Counted from the stretch's first letter, positions 6,340 through 13,340 are shown. The stretch: 15,517 bases of DNA from JBEKJU01 sp050011095 (GCA_050011095.1 JBEKJU010000058.1:1-15517), one strand, 5' to 3'. The notes: generated from the letters alone by a model not told the origin. A program made the numbers and translations.

Positions 6340-7776
6340 CTAGTCGTCGATACCCGCAAGCCGCTTGGCGGCCCGCTTCTTGCCCGCCAGGTCTGTCTCG
6401 CGGTAGATCGTCACCCTGTGCGCCTCGGGTGACCCACCACCGTGGATATCGGAGATGGTGTCGGCGCTCTCCAAGGCCATCTTTTCCACGAACCTGAACA
6501 TCTTCACGCGGTTCTCCACGGAATGGCCGTCAACGGCCTTCAGGTATTTCCTCAAAAGATCGCCGATCTCGGGGTTGGCGAAATCCCGGTCAGAGGGCAG
6601 ATCGGCCACGAAGCCGCCGCACACGTCGACCATGAGGCGGATTGCCTCCGCCACTTCTTTCCCCTCGTGCAGCTTCGAGGCGTTGGCGAGGACCGTGTCG
6701 ATATAGTAGGTTCCCGACGGCTGCCTTCGGCCCTCGTAGGATGCCGCCAGACAGCAGGCATAGAGCGTCTCCGCCCTGTGGATCATGTCGATGATTTTCT
6801 GTTTGTGGTGGCCGGCCTTGGAGGTGCCGTTGTAATCCATGAGCGTCAGGGCCGCCCCGATCATGCAGTCGATCTTACCCGACTTGCACCCGCCGTGGCT
6901 CTGGCGGTGCAGGGAGGAGAACTTCACGACCATCTCCTGGGCGAACTCGGTCTCGCCGCACATGAAGACACGCTCCCAGGGCACGAAGACGTCATTGAAA
7001 ATGAGGGTGGGACAGTATTTCGAATAGAGCGTGTTGCCGACATCGCAGCCCTCCAGCTCACGCCCATCCAGGGTCGACCTGCCGACCACATGGATCAACC
7101 CTTCCGCGTCGGCGGGAACCGCGAAGGCCAGGGCATAGTCCCGGTCGGCCTTGCCCAGGGCGCGCGTGGGGAGCACGATGATCTCGTGGCATGAGAGAGA
7201 GCCCGTCTGATGCGCCTTTGCCCCGCGCACCACGATCCCGTCGTCCCTTTTTTCGACGACATGGAGGTACATATCCTTGTCGGGCTGCTCGCTCGGACCG
7301 AGGGAGCGGTCGCCCTTGACGTCGGTGACGCCCGCGTTCGCGGCCAGATCGTTCCTCTGCACGTGCTTCAGGAACTCGATATACCGGCTGTTATAGCTCG
7401 TCTGATGCTTCCGGTCGATATCGTAGGTCACTATCGCCAGGGTGGAGAGGCAGTCGAGCCCGGTGCACCGCTGATGGCACGTACCGACGTAGTTGCCCAG
7501 CTTCCGGTTGACCTTCACCCGCGCCACCAGGTCATCGATGCTGGAAGGGGGCAGGGTGAACCGGTTGACGGGCTCGTTGATGAGGGGGCTCGTGGCGACC
7601 ACGAGATCGCGGTATTCGTCCATCTCCGCGATCTCATAGGTGGCTCCCGTCGCCTCGATGCCCGCGCGGAGGCGGGGGTTGTCGACGATATCCGTGACAC
7701 GTTCCCCGAACATATACGCCGTGGGATGAAGGGCCCGCAGCGATTCAATATACTCCTTTTTTGTCTTAAGCCCCAT
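6340..7776 (-). CDS. 4-Hydroxybutyryl-CoA dehydratase (AbfD)-like Fe-S flavoprotein
   Basis: A 478-aa member of the AbfD/HpaB acyl-CoA dehydrogenase-fold family. Characterised AbfD uses FAD and a [4Fe-4S] cluster to dehydrate 4-hydroxybutyryl-CoA to crotonyl-CoA by a ketyl-radical route. All four cluster ligands are present: C100 and C104 in CHQRC, H290 and C297 in HRQSHGGC. Also kept are Q102, T191 in KAHQTGS and K298. From my recalled Clostridium aminobutyricum sequence, however, the active-site residues E257, Y296 and E455 align with C255, H294 and S442. The cluster and flavin chemistry are thus supported, but the substrate or reaction may differ. Start ATG 7776 has GAGGAGG 9 nt upstream. 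The gene follows the gntR regulator after 67 bp, probably in one operon. It is not a true 4-hydroxyphenylacetate hydroxylase, which would lack these Cys/His ligands. Confidence 0.8.
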   Translation of the reverse strand: MGLKTKKEYIESLRALHPTAYMFGERVTDIVDNPRLRAGIEATGATYEIAEMDEYRDLVVATSPLINEPVNRFTLPPSSIDDLVARVKVNRKLGNYVGTCHQRCTGLDCLSTLAIVTYDIDRKHQTSYNSRYIEFLKHVQRNDLAANAGVTDVKGDRSLGPSEQPDKDMYLHVVEKRDDGIVVRGAKAHQTGSLSCHEIIVLPTRALGKADRDYALAFAVPADAEGLIHVVGRSTLDGRELEGCDVGNTLYSKYCPTLIFNDVFVPWERVFMCGETEFAQEMVVKFSSLHRQSHGGCKSGKIDCMIGAALTLMDYNGTSKAGHHKQKIIDMIHRAETLYACCLAASYEGRRQPSGTYYIDTVLANASKLHEGKEVAEAIRLMVDVCGGFVADLPSDRDFANPEIGDLLRKYLKAVDGHSVENRVKMFRFVEKMALESADTISDIHGGGSPEAHRVTIYRETDLAGKKRAAKRLAGIDD

Positions 7777-7810
7777 TGTGTGGTACCTCCTCGATTAATA
7801 TAGAATCGTC

Positions 7811-7824
7811 ACTCCGAATCGGAG
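7811..7824. promoter_or_regulatory. Short inverted repeat between gntR and dehydratase gene
   Basis: ACTCCGAATCGGAG contains CTCCG/CGGAG arms around a three-base centre, 35 bp before the dehydratase start on the minus strand. It could be a small hairpin in the intercistronic RNA or a regulator half-site. The minus strand also reads TATATT at about 7801-7796, a possible -10 box for separate transcription of the dehydratase gene, without a clear -35. Confidence 0.3.
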
Positions 7825-7843
7825 ATCTCGAAAGACGTGCAAA

Positions 7844-8548
7844 TCAGATGTCGGGTCTTTCCCGCTCCGCCAGGATTTGCCTGACACTCGCCAGGACCTG
7901 GCTTCTCACGCTCGATATGTGGCGCGCGAGTATGGTCCGCGCCTTCTTGACATCCCGGAGCACGATGCAATCGTAGATCTGCTGGTGCTCCTCGTCCAGG
8001 GAAGGGAGCGATGTCATGGGCAGATAATTGCCGCCGTACTTCAGAAAGAGCATATCAAAGAGGTTCTGAAGGATCCGTATCTGGGTCTCTTTCCCCGAAA
8101 GGGATGCCAGCGTTACGTGGAATTCCCTGTTCTTGAAAAGCCTCTCTTTCAGATAGAACTCGCGCTGCGCCGACCGGTGCGCGTCGAGGGCGCTTTTTAG
8201 CTGGCCGATCCCCTCCTTGTCCAGGCGCTGCACGGTCGCCTCGACGAGTGACGGCTCCAAAAGCTCGCGCAGCTCGTAGATCTCTTCTATCTCCTTCAGA
8301 CTAAAGGGCGCCATGGAGTAGCCCCGGTTCGCCTCGTGGCGGACAAACCCCTGCAACTCGAGCCACTTCAGGGCCTGGATGATAGGCGTCGGGCTCATCT
8401 CCAGCCGCTCGGCCAGTTCGCGGTAGGCGATCTTCTGTCCCGGCACGAGTTCCTTGTTGTAAAGCATGCGGCGCAGCCCCTGGTAGGCGGCCCGGCTCCG
8501 GTCCTCTTCGTTGTTCGGCGTCTTCTCCGTCTTCGTCCGACGCGCCAT
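7844..8548 (-). CDS. GntR-family transcriptional regulator with FCD domain
   Basis: A 234-aa regulator. Residues about 18-80 form the GntR winged helix, including YRELAERLEMSPTPIIQALKWLELQGFV and the wing NRGYSMAP. The helical FCD ligand domain follows from about 85 to 225. Likely metal/ligand residues are N140 and H144 (NREFH), H188 (EEHQQIYDCI) and H210 (ARHISSV), matching the D/N-H-H-H pattern of FCD regulators, which usually sense carboxylic acids. The first 18 residues are charged and probably disordered. ATG 8548 has AGGAG 5 nt upstream. It precedes the dehydratase gene on the same strand and diverges from the CoA ligase pair, so it probably controls both through the shared intergenic region. 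Whether it represses or activates is unknown. Confidence 0.9.
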   Translation of the reverse strand: MARRTKTEKTPNNEEDRSRAAYQGLRRMLYNKELVPGQKIAYRELAERLEMSPTPIIQALKWLELQGFVRHEANRGYSMAPFSLKEIEEIYELRELLEPSLVEATVQRLDKEGIGQLKSALDAHRSAQREFYLKERLFKNREFHVTLASLSGKETQIRILQNLFDMLFLKYGGNYLPMTSLPSLDEEHQQIYDCIVLRDVKKARTILARHISSVRSQVLASVRQILAERERPDI

Positions 8549-8695
8549 TAAAGCTCCTGCATAATTTGATTAGAAATCGTATTTAAAATTTCATTTTTTG
8601 GCTGTTCTGTCAAGTAAATTCCTGAATTGTCCGACGGACGCTTCGAATCCCCCCTTGTATACTGCTGGCGGCGGTCTTCGGCGCCGTCCGCATCC

Positions 8696-8713
8696 TGATT
8701 TAATATCAAATCA
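8696..8713. promoter_or_regulatory. Candidate GntR operator palindrome
   Basis: TGATTTAATATCAAATCA is self-complementary at 16 of 18 positions, with a single symmetric mismatched pair. It ends 16 bp upstream of the -35 box of the CoA ligase promoter and lies in the intergenic region shared with the GntR gene. It is a natural operator candidate, although position alone suggests upstream activation or modulation rather than simple promoter occlusion. Confidence 0.5.
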
Positions 8714-8729
8714 CATTTAGAATCTATTG

Positions 8730-8759
8730 TTGACAAGCCGGGGGGAGGCTGTTTATACT
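8730..8759 (+). promoter_or_regulatory. Sigma-70 type promoter for CoA ligase operon
   Basis: TTGACA (8730-8735) matches the -35 consensus perfectly. TATACT (8754-8759) matches 5 of 6 at the -10, with 18-bp spacing. The predicted start near 8766 gives a leader of about 40 nt containing the ribosome site GAGGAAAGG (8791-8799). Confidence 0.7.
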
Positions 8760-8806
8760 TGCAGATTCCACACGGGAAAAAATCGTCGGGGAGGAAAGGC
8801 GTCGCC

Positions 8807-9946
8807 ATGAGACTACATGAATTCGAGGCAGCCGATATTTTCGAATCGGTGGGTATTCCCGTTCCCCGGCGAGGCATTGCGGGGACGGTGCAGGAGGCGG
8901 TCCATGTGGCCGGAGAGATCGGATACCCCGTCATGCTTAAGGCGCAGGTCCTTGCGGGGAGCCGGGGGCTCGCCGGAGGCATCAGGAGCGCCCGGACACC
9001 CGAGGAACTGAAGGCGGTGGCCGAAGAGCTTCTCATCTCGGAGGTCAACGGCCTGCCGGTCAGAAAAATTCTCGTGGCGGAGAAGGCGGAGATCGCGAAG
9101 GAGCTTTACGTGGGCGCCACGGTGCGTGGCCATACGGGGAAGCCCGTCATCGTGGTGAGCACCGAGGGCGGCGTCCACATCGAGGAGACGGCGCGAAACT
9201 CGCCCGAAAAGATCGCGTCAATCGATATAGACCCGATGTTCGGCTTTTATCCCTATCAGGCGCGAATGCTCCTCAGGAAGCTCGGTCTCGGCCAGAACTT
9301 GATGGGCGCCTTTACCGATGTGATCGCCCAGGCCTACAAGGTCTTCTCCCGTTTCGAGGCGCTCATCGTGGAGATCAACCCGCTCGCCGTTCTCCCGAAC
9401 GGCGGCGTACTTGCGGTCGACGGGGTAGTTGAGATAGACGATTCCGCCCTGTCGCGGCTCCGGTATCCGCTGCCCGATCCTGTCGAGCGGATCGAGAACC
9501 CCCGCGAGCGGAGGGGTAAGGAGATCGGCGTCAGCTACGTGGAGCTGGACGGTGATATCGGGCTTATCTCGTCAGGGGCCGGACTGGGCATGGCCTCCAT
9601 GGACATCATCGGGCAGACGATGAGACCGGCCAACTTCCTGGAGACGGGTGGGGGCATCACGGCCGATCTCCTTTACAAATGCATGGACCTCGTCATGATG
9701 AAGCCGGACCTGCGGGGGATCTTTATCAACGTCTACGGCGGGATAAACCCCATTCATGAGGGTGCGAAAGGGGTGGTCCGCTACCTCAGGGAGCACAACG
9801 TGAAGATACCGATTGTCGCGAAGGCCCTCGGCAACCGGCAGGAGGAGACCTGGGATATCTTTCGTGCGGGCGGTGTCCACGTGGTCACGGAGACCGCGAC
9901 GGAGAGGGCCGTGGAGCGGCTCTTTGAGCTTGTCGGTCCGGGCTGA
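8807..9946 (+). CDS. ADP-forming acyl-CoA synthetase, beta subunit (SucC-like)
   Basis: An ATP-grasp subunit of a succinyl-CoA-synthetase-type enzyme: organic acid + CoA + ATP to acyl-CoA + ADP + Pi, reversible. It has 379 aa (E. coli SucC 388). Visible are the N-terminal LHEFEA, nucleotide-binding K45 in MLKAQVLAGSRG, the Mg site EINPL (189-193) with D205, GAGLGMASMD (257-266), and NFLETGGG (277-284). The carboxylate/CoA-side loop reads GGINPIHEGAKG (311-322), where E. coli has GGIVRCD. This suggests a substrate other than succinate. ATG 8807 has GAGGAAAGG 7 nt upstream; upstream in-frame codons lack a site. It pairs with the alpha gene 71 bp downstream. Alternatives include malate-CoA ligase or another short hydroxy-acid ligase. 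Confidence 0.85.
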   Translation: MRLHEFEAADIFESVGIPVPRRGIAGTVQEAVHVAGEIGYPVMLKAQVLAGSRGLAGGIRSARTPEELKAVAEELLISEVNGLPVRKILVAEKAEIAKELYVGATVRGHTGKPVIVVSTEGGVHIEETARNSPEKIASIDIDPMFGFYPYQARMLLRKLGLGQNLMGAFTDVIAQAYKVFSRFEALIVEINPLAVLPNGGVLAVDGVVEIDDSALSRLRYPLPDPVERIENPRERRGKEIGVSYVELDGDIGLISSGAGLGMASMDIIGQTMRPANFLETGGGITADLLYKCMDLVMMKPDLRGIFINVYGGINPIHEGAKGVVRYLREHNVKIPIVAKALGNRQEETWDIFRAGGVHVVTETATERAVERLFELVGPG

Positions 9947-10017
9947 AGGACCTTTCGCGGGTTCCGCCGATTTTTTGAGGCTGCCCGAAATTCGGACGCG
10001 GTAGAGAGGTTCGACGG

Positions 10018-10890
10018 ATGGGAATATTAATCGATGATGCAACCCGCGTGATCGTGCAGGGAATAACGGGCAGGATCGGCGTGGTTCAAACGCACTGGAT
10101 GCTTGAGTACGGCACCAGGATCGTGGGGGGTGTCACCCCGGGAAAGGGGGGCTCCACCGTCGAAGGGCTGCCTGTCTTCGATAGCGTCGAGCAGGCGGTA
10201 AGGGAAACGGACGCAAATGCCTCCGTCTTTTTTGTGCCCGCCCCTTTTGTTCTAGATGCATTTCTTGAGACCGTCGACGCGGGGATAAAGCTGATCGTTG
10301 TCGTGCCTGAGCACGTACCGGTGAACGACGTGATAAAGATGCGCGATTATGCGATGACAAAGGGTGTTTTTGCCCTCGGCCCCACGACGCCGGGCATCCT
10401 TGTTCCGGGGAAGGGCAAGATCGGCATCATGCCCGCGTCCCTCTTTGCCCCCGGACGCGTAGGGATCGTCTCCCGGAGCGGCACCCTCTCGTATGAATTC
10501 GCGGGGATACTCTCGGAGAGCCATGTCGGCCAGAGCGCGGTCGTCGGCATGGGGGCCGATCCGGTCCTCCTGACCAACCTCACCGAGATCCTCCGGCTTT
10601 TCGAGGACGACAGGGATACGGACGGGGTTATCATCGTGGGGGAAGTAGGAGGCGAGCAGGAAGAGCAGGCAGCCGCCTTCATCACGGAGCGGATGACAAA
10701 GCCCGTGGCCGCCTACATCACGGGCCGCCGCTCGCCTCAAGGCAAGCGCATGGGCCACGCCGGCGCCATAGTGCGTGGCGAGACAGGGACGGTGCAGGGC
10801 AAGCAGGAGGCCTTGCTGGCTGCGGGGGCCGAGGTCCTGGAGAGCCCCATTCATGTAGCCCCATGGGCCAAGAAGCACAACCTGCGATAG
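10018..10890 (+). CDS. ADP-forming acyl-CoA synthetase, alpha subunit (SucD-like)
   Basis: The CoA-binding, phosphohistidine-bearing partner of the upstream beta subunit. It has 290 aa, close to E. coli SucD (289). Visible are the Rossmann CoA site GITGRIG (15-21) and GGVTPGKGG (37-45), GPTTPGILVPGKGKIGIMP (121-139), and SRSGTLSYE (152-160). GEVGGEQEEQAA (208-219) contains the conserved Glu that pairs with the phosphohistidine, and the active His H247 is in GKRMGHAGAI. All residues needed for phosphoryl transfer therefore seem present, so the complex should be active; substrate choice lies mainly in the divergent beta loop. ATG 10018 is preceded by GGTAGAGAGG with suitable spacing. The last codons overlap one arm of an inverted repeat that continues past the stop. 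Confidence 0.88.
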   Translation: MGILIDDATRVIVQGITGRIGVVQTHWMLEYGTRIVGGVTPGKGGSTVEGLPVFDSVEQAVRETDANASVFFVPAPFVLDAFLETVDAGIKLIVVVPEHVPVNDVIKMRDYAMTKGVFALGPTTPGILVPGKGKIGIMPASLFAPGRVGIVSRSGTLSYEFAGILSESHVGQSAVVGMGADPVLLTNLTEILRLFEDDRDTDGVIIVGEVGGEQEEQAAAFITERMTKPVAAYITGRRSPQGKRMGHAGAIVRGETGTVQGKQEALLAAGAEVLESPIHVAPWAKKHNLR

Positions 10891-10946
10891 GGTTCTCTTT
10901 TCCGCTACATTGAATGGGGCTCGCGCGCTATTGAATGGGGCTCGCG
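10842..10946. repeat. Inverted repeat across the alpha-subunit stop plus 21-bp tandem repeat
   Basis: GAGCCCCATTCATGTAG (10842-10858), inside the coding end, is complementary to CTACATTGAATGGGGCTC (10905-10922) except for one extra T, with a 46-bp spacer. The right arm is then duplicated: ATTGAATGGGGCTCGCG occurs at 10909-10925 and again at 10930-10946, a 21-bp period. In RNA the end of the ligase message could pair with either copy. Confidence 0.6.
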
Positions 10947-10953
10947 TCGCCCC

Positions 10954-10976
10954 CTCCACGGGCAAAGCACGTGGAG
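10954..10976. terminator. Hairpin after the CoA ligase operon (weak terminator candidate)
   Basis: CTCCACG (10954-10960) pairs with CGTGGAG (10970-10976) over a 9-base loop. No T-run follows directly, so intrinsic termination is uncertain. Its place between two operons is consistent with a 3' end or processing structure. Confidence 0.3.
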
Positions 10977-11058
10977 CCTCCCCTTCATAAAAAGGAAGGA
11001 CCGAAGGCATGGGCAACCCGTCCCGGCACCCCTTTCCGCTCTCCTCTCCTTCCGCCCC

Positions 11059-11087
11059 TTGAACTTACCCCGTTTAAGAGGTTTAAT
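11059..11087 (+). promoter_or_regulatory. Promoter abutting the Smr gene start
   Basis: TTGAAC (11059-11064) and TTTAAT (11082-11087) with 17-bp spacing match the sigma-70 consensus 4/6 and 5/6. The predicted transcription start near 11094 falls within two bases of the ATG at 11096, so the message may be leaderless. Confidence 0.45.
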
Positions 11088-11095
11088 TATGAGGG

Positions 11096-11779
11096 ATGGA
11101 GGAAAAGGACTCCATATACCAGGTCCTTCGCGACCTGGCCGATTTTGTCAGGGAGCACCGCGTCACGCTGACGGAAGAAGAGATGCCCGCGCCGGTGGAG
11201 GCAGTCCTTGCCGCTCCGGACCAGCCGGACGAAAACGCGGCCTTCCTTGAGGCCATGAAGGATGTCAGGAGGGTCGACCGGACAAAGGAGCGGATCCGGG
11301 GTTCCTTGAGGGATAACAATCGTTCCGGGGCGCGCGGGGAGGACGTGCGGATCATGGAGGAGATACTGAAGGCCGACGCGCCTTTCAGCGTGATCAACCT
11401 GCCGGAGTATATGGAAGGATACGTGGACGGCACAAGCCCCCTTGTCATCGAGAAGCTGCGGAACGGGGAATTCTCGATACAGAAGGTCCTCGACCTTCAC
11501 GGGCTTTCAGCGCACGACGCCTGCGACGTCTTCCATGCCTTTCTGGGCGAGGCGGTGCAATCCGGGTTCCGGTGCGTCAGGATCATTCACGGCAGGGGTC
11601 TGAAGTCGAGGCGGGGGCCGGTGCTGAAGGAGAAGCTGAAGGAATGGATTGTCCGGGCCATGCACAGAAAATGGGTGGTTGCCTTTGCAAGTTGCAGGAT
11701 GGCCGACGGCGGGCCGGGGGCGACGACGATATTGCTGAGGGCGCACGCCCATAAGAAAAAATTGCACATTATCGGATAG
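11096..11779 (+). CDS. Stand-alone Smr-domain protein, putative DNA endonuclease
   Basis: A 227-aa protein with a C-terminal Smr (small MutS-related) domain at about 130-216. Signature pieces are LDLHGL (132-137), IHGRGLKS (164-171) and GGPGATTILLR (205-215). Smr domains nick or bind branched DNA, or act on RNA in some stand-alone members; here the MutS ATPase part is absent. The N-terminal 95 residues are charged and of no recognised domain. NLPEYMEGYVDG (101-112) just before Smr recurs in many proteobacterial Smr proteins as far as I recall. The start is uncertain: GAGGG touches ATG 11096 directly, and ATG 11089, better spaced from AGAGG, is in a different frame. An internal M30 is also possible. 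The function in this cell is not determinable from sequence. Confidence 0.85.
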   Translation: MEEKDSIYQVLRDLADFVREHRVTLTEEEMPAPVEAVLAAPDQPDENAAFLEAMKDVRRVDRTKERIRGSLRDNNRSGARGEDVRIMEEILKADAPFSVINLPEYMEGYVDGTSPLVIEKLRNGEFSIQKVLDLHGLSAHDACDVFHAFLGEAVQSGFRCVRIIHGRGLKSRRGPVLKEKLKEWIVRAMHRKWVVAFASCRMADGGPGATTILLRAHAHKKKLHIIG

Positions 11780-11804
11780 GCCTCGGCCTTCCGAATAATT
11801 CTGC

Positions 11805-11833
11805 TTTAAAATCCGGAGTCCATCTGTTATAAG
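11805..11833 (+). promoter_or_regulatory. Probable promoter for proC-pcm-murJ
   Basis: TTTAAA (11805-11810) and TATAAG (11828-11833) are spaced 17 bp. The -10 is good (5/6) and the -35 moderate (4/6). The leader to ATG 11882 would be about 40 nt. Confidence 0.45.
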
Positions 11834-11881
11834 AGTGGGTATTGTCACAACGTCGATAAAAAGGCGAGGGTGGAGGCAGCC

Positions 11882-12682
11882 ATGAAAAAGGTGGGAATAA
11901 TGGGTCTGGGAAACATGGGGGAGGCGATAGCGCGGGCGCTCCTCACAGGCGGTCTCTCCACTAGCGAGATCCTCTTCTTTGAGATAAAACCGGCCAGGAT
12001 GAAGGCCGTCATCGATTCATACGGCATCGGGGCCGCCTCAAACCCCGCGGAACTCGCGGCGCAATGCGACTACATTATACTGGCGGTGAAGCCCCAGGAG
12101 GCAAAGGGCGCCATCAGCGCGATCGCCCCTTCCGTGGGTGAGGCGTCCACCATCATCTCCATAATGGCGGGGGTTACCACCTCCAGCATTATATCCATGC
12201 TCCAAAGACCGGCCAAGGTGGTCAGGATCATGCCCAATATCGGCGTCACGGTAGGACAGGGCGCCCTGGGAATGTCGGCGAATTACCTGCTCTCTCAGGA
12301 TGAAGTGAGATCGGTCGCGTCGTTCCTCGCGCCCCTCGGCCGCATTATCGAGGTAGCCGAGGAGCAGATGGATGCGGTCACGGCCCTCAGCGGCAGCGGA
12401 CCTGCCTTCTTCCTCGCCTTTTTTGAGGCGATGATCGATGGCGGGGTGAAGATGGGGCTTCCACGGGACAAGGCCTACGACCTTGCCTTTCAGACCATCA
12501 CGGGCACCTGCGCCATGCTCGAAAAGGAGCGCATGCACCCGGCCCTGATGAGAGAAATGGTCACCTCCCCAGGGGGCACGACTATCGCGGGTCTCGTTGT
12601 CCTTGACGAAAAAGGGTTCAGGGGAACCGTCGTGAGGGCGCTGGAGGCGGCCCAGGCGCGCGCGAGGGAGCTTTCCAGATAA
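11882..12682 (+). CDS. proC: Pyrroline-5-carboxylate reductase
   Basis: Catalyses the last step of proline synthesis, reducing 1-pyrroline-5-carboxylate with NAD(P)H, in the cytoplasm. The 266-aa length is typical. The N-terminal Rossmann motif is VGIMGLGNMGEA (4-15). KPQ follows in ILAVKPQ, with RIMPN before the helical domain. The family signature ALSGSGPAFF begins near residue 166, and the C-terminal PGGTTIAGL forms the substrate/dimer region. ATG 11882 has GGAGG 5 nt upstream. An in-frame GTG at 11870 would add four residues but would overlap the ribosome site. The gene ends one base before pcm, so the two are probably co-transcribed. Confidence 0.94.
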   Translation: MKKVGIMGLGNMGEAIARALLTGGLSTSEILFFEIKPARMKAVIDSYGIGAASNPAELAAQCDYIILAVKPQEAKGAISAIAPSVGEASTIISIMAGVTTSSIISMLQRPAKVVRIMPNIGVTVGQGALGMSANYLLSQDEVRSVASFLAPLGRIIEVAEEQMDAVTALSGSGPAFFLAFFEAMIDGGVKMGLPRDKAYDLAFQTITGTCAMLEKERMHPALMREMVTSPGGTTIAGLVVLDEKGFRGTVVRALEAAQARARELSR

Positions 12683-12683
12683 C

Positions 12684-13331
12684 ATGTACAACGAATACGT
12701 GCGCAAACGTCAGCAGATGGTCGAAACGCTCGTCCAGCGCGGTATAAGGGACCAGAGGGTGCTCAATGCGTTCCTGAAGGTCCCCCGCCACATGTTCCTC
12801 GATGAGGCGCTCTGGCCTCAGGCATACGAGGACTACCCCCTCCCTATCGGCGAGAAGCAAACCATATCGCAGCCCTATATAGTGGCCCTCATGACGGAGG
12901 CCCTTAATCTCAACGGGACGGAAAAGGTGCTGGAAATCGGCACGGGTTCGGGCTACCAGGCGGCCATACTCGCGAGGCTGGCCGACCGGGTTTTCACTAT
13001 CGAGCGCATACCCGCCCTTGCAAAGAGGGCGCGAAGGGTGCTCGATGAGCTGAAATACACGAACATTGTCACCCGCATCGGGGATGGAACCGAAGGGTGG
13101 CGGGACGAGAGCCCCTTCGGCGGAATTATCGTCACTGCCGCCGCCCCTGATGCACCCGATCCACTCCTGAAGCAGCTCGAGATCGGCGGAAGACTGCTCA
13201 TTCCCCTGGGCGACGAGGACTTCCAGAACCTGATGCTCTACGTCAAGGAGGGGGAGGACCGGTACCGTGAGGAAGACTTTGGTGGGTGCAGGTTCGTCAA
13301 GCTGATCGGTCAGCACGGCTGGACAGCCTAG
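12684..13331 (+). CDS. pcm: Protein-L-isoaspartate O-methyltransferase
   Basis: Uses S-adenosylmethionine to methylate isoaspartyl residues, starting repair of aged proteins in the cytoplasm. The 215-aa length fits. Visible motifs are VPRHMFLDEA (33-42), QTISQPY (59-65), a PCMT hallmark, the SAM-binding motif I VLEIGTGSGYQ (82-92), and GDGTEGW followed by IIVTAAAP in motif II. The start lies one base after the proC stop. The nearest purine-rich site, GAGGGAG, is 13 nt upstream, so translation is probably coupled to proC. murJ follows after 9 bp. Confidence 0.94.
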   Translation: MYNEYVRKRQQMVETLVQRGIRDQRVLNAFLKVPRHMFLDEALWPQAYEDYPLPIGEKQTISQPYIVALMTEALNLNGTEKVLEIGTGSGYQAAILARLADRVFTIERIPALAKRARRVLDELKYTNIVTRIGDGTEGWRDESPFGGIIVTAAAPDAPDPLLKQLEIGGRLLIPLGDEDFQNLMLYVKEGEDRYREEDFGGCRFVKLIGQHGWTA

Positions 13332-13340
13332 GGTGCCGGT

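Larger units (their letters stand above)
8549..8806. promoter_or_regulatory. Divergent control region between gntR and CoA ligase genes
   Basis: This is a 258-bp AT-richer stretch between divergent operons. It holds a plus-strand promoter (8730-8759), an 18-bp near-palindrome (8696-8713), and TTGTATAC at 8655-8662, which resembles half of a GntR-type palindrome. It also holds a minus-strand TTGACA (8613-8608) facing gntR. The minus-strand -10 is unclear: the best candidate TTTAAA needs about 20-bp spacing. TGATT-AGA-AATC at 8567-8578, just before gntR, shares half-site letters with the 8696 palindrome. Confidence 0.6.

Noticed and set aside
6442..7194. A 250-codon plus-strand frame opposite the dehydratase gene
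   Set aside because: It is fully antisense to a protein with strong, motif-level family identity; the composition is that of a complement frame.
6340..7776. Annotation as 4-hydroxyphenylacetate 3-hydroxylase
   Set aside because: The fold family is shared, but the Cys/His cluster ligands C100, C104, H290 and C297 place it with the Fe-S AbfD branch rather than the aromatic hydroxylases.
8655..8664. TTGTATACTG as the primary GntR operator
   Set aside because: Only 8 of 10 positions fit the TTGTATACAA palindrome and it is further from the promoter than the 18-bp palindrome. It is retained only as an alternative.
11089..11250. A short gene starting at ATG 11089 with better ribosome-site spacing
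   Set aside because: The frame overlaps the Smr gene out of phase, gives an arginine/glycine-rich sequence of no known family and stops at 11250.
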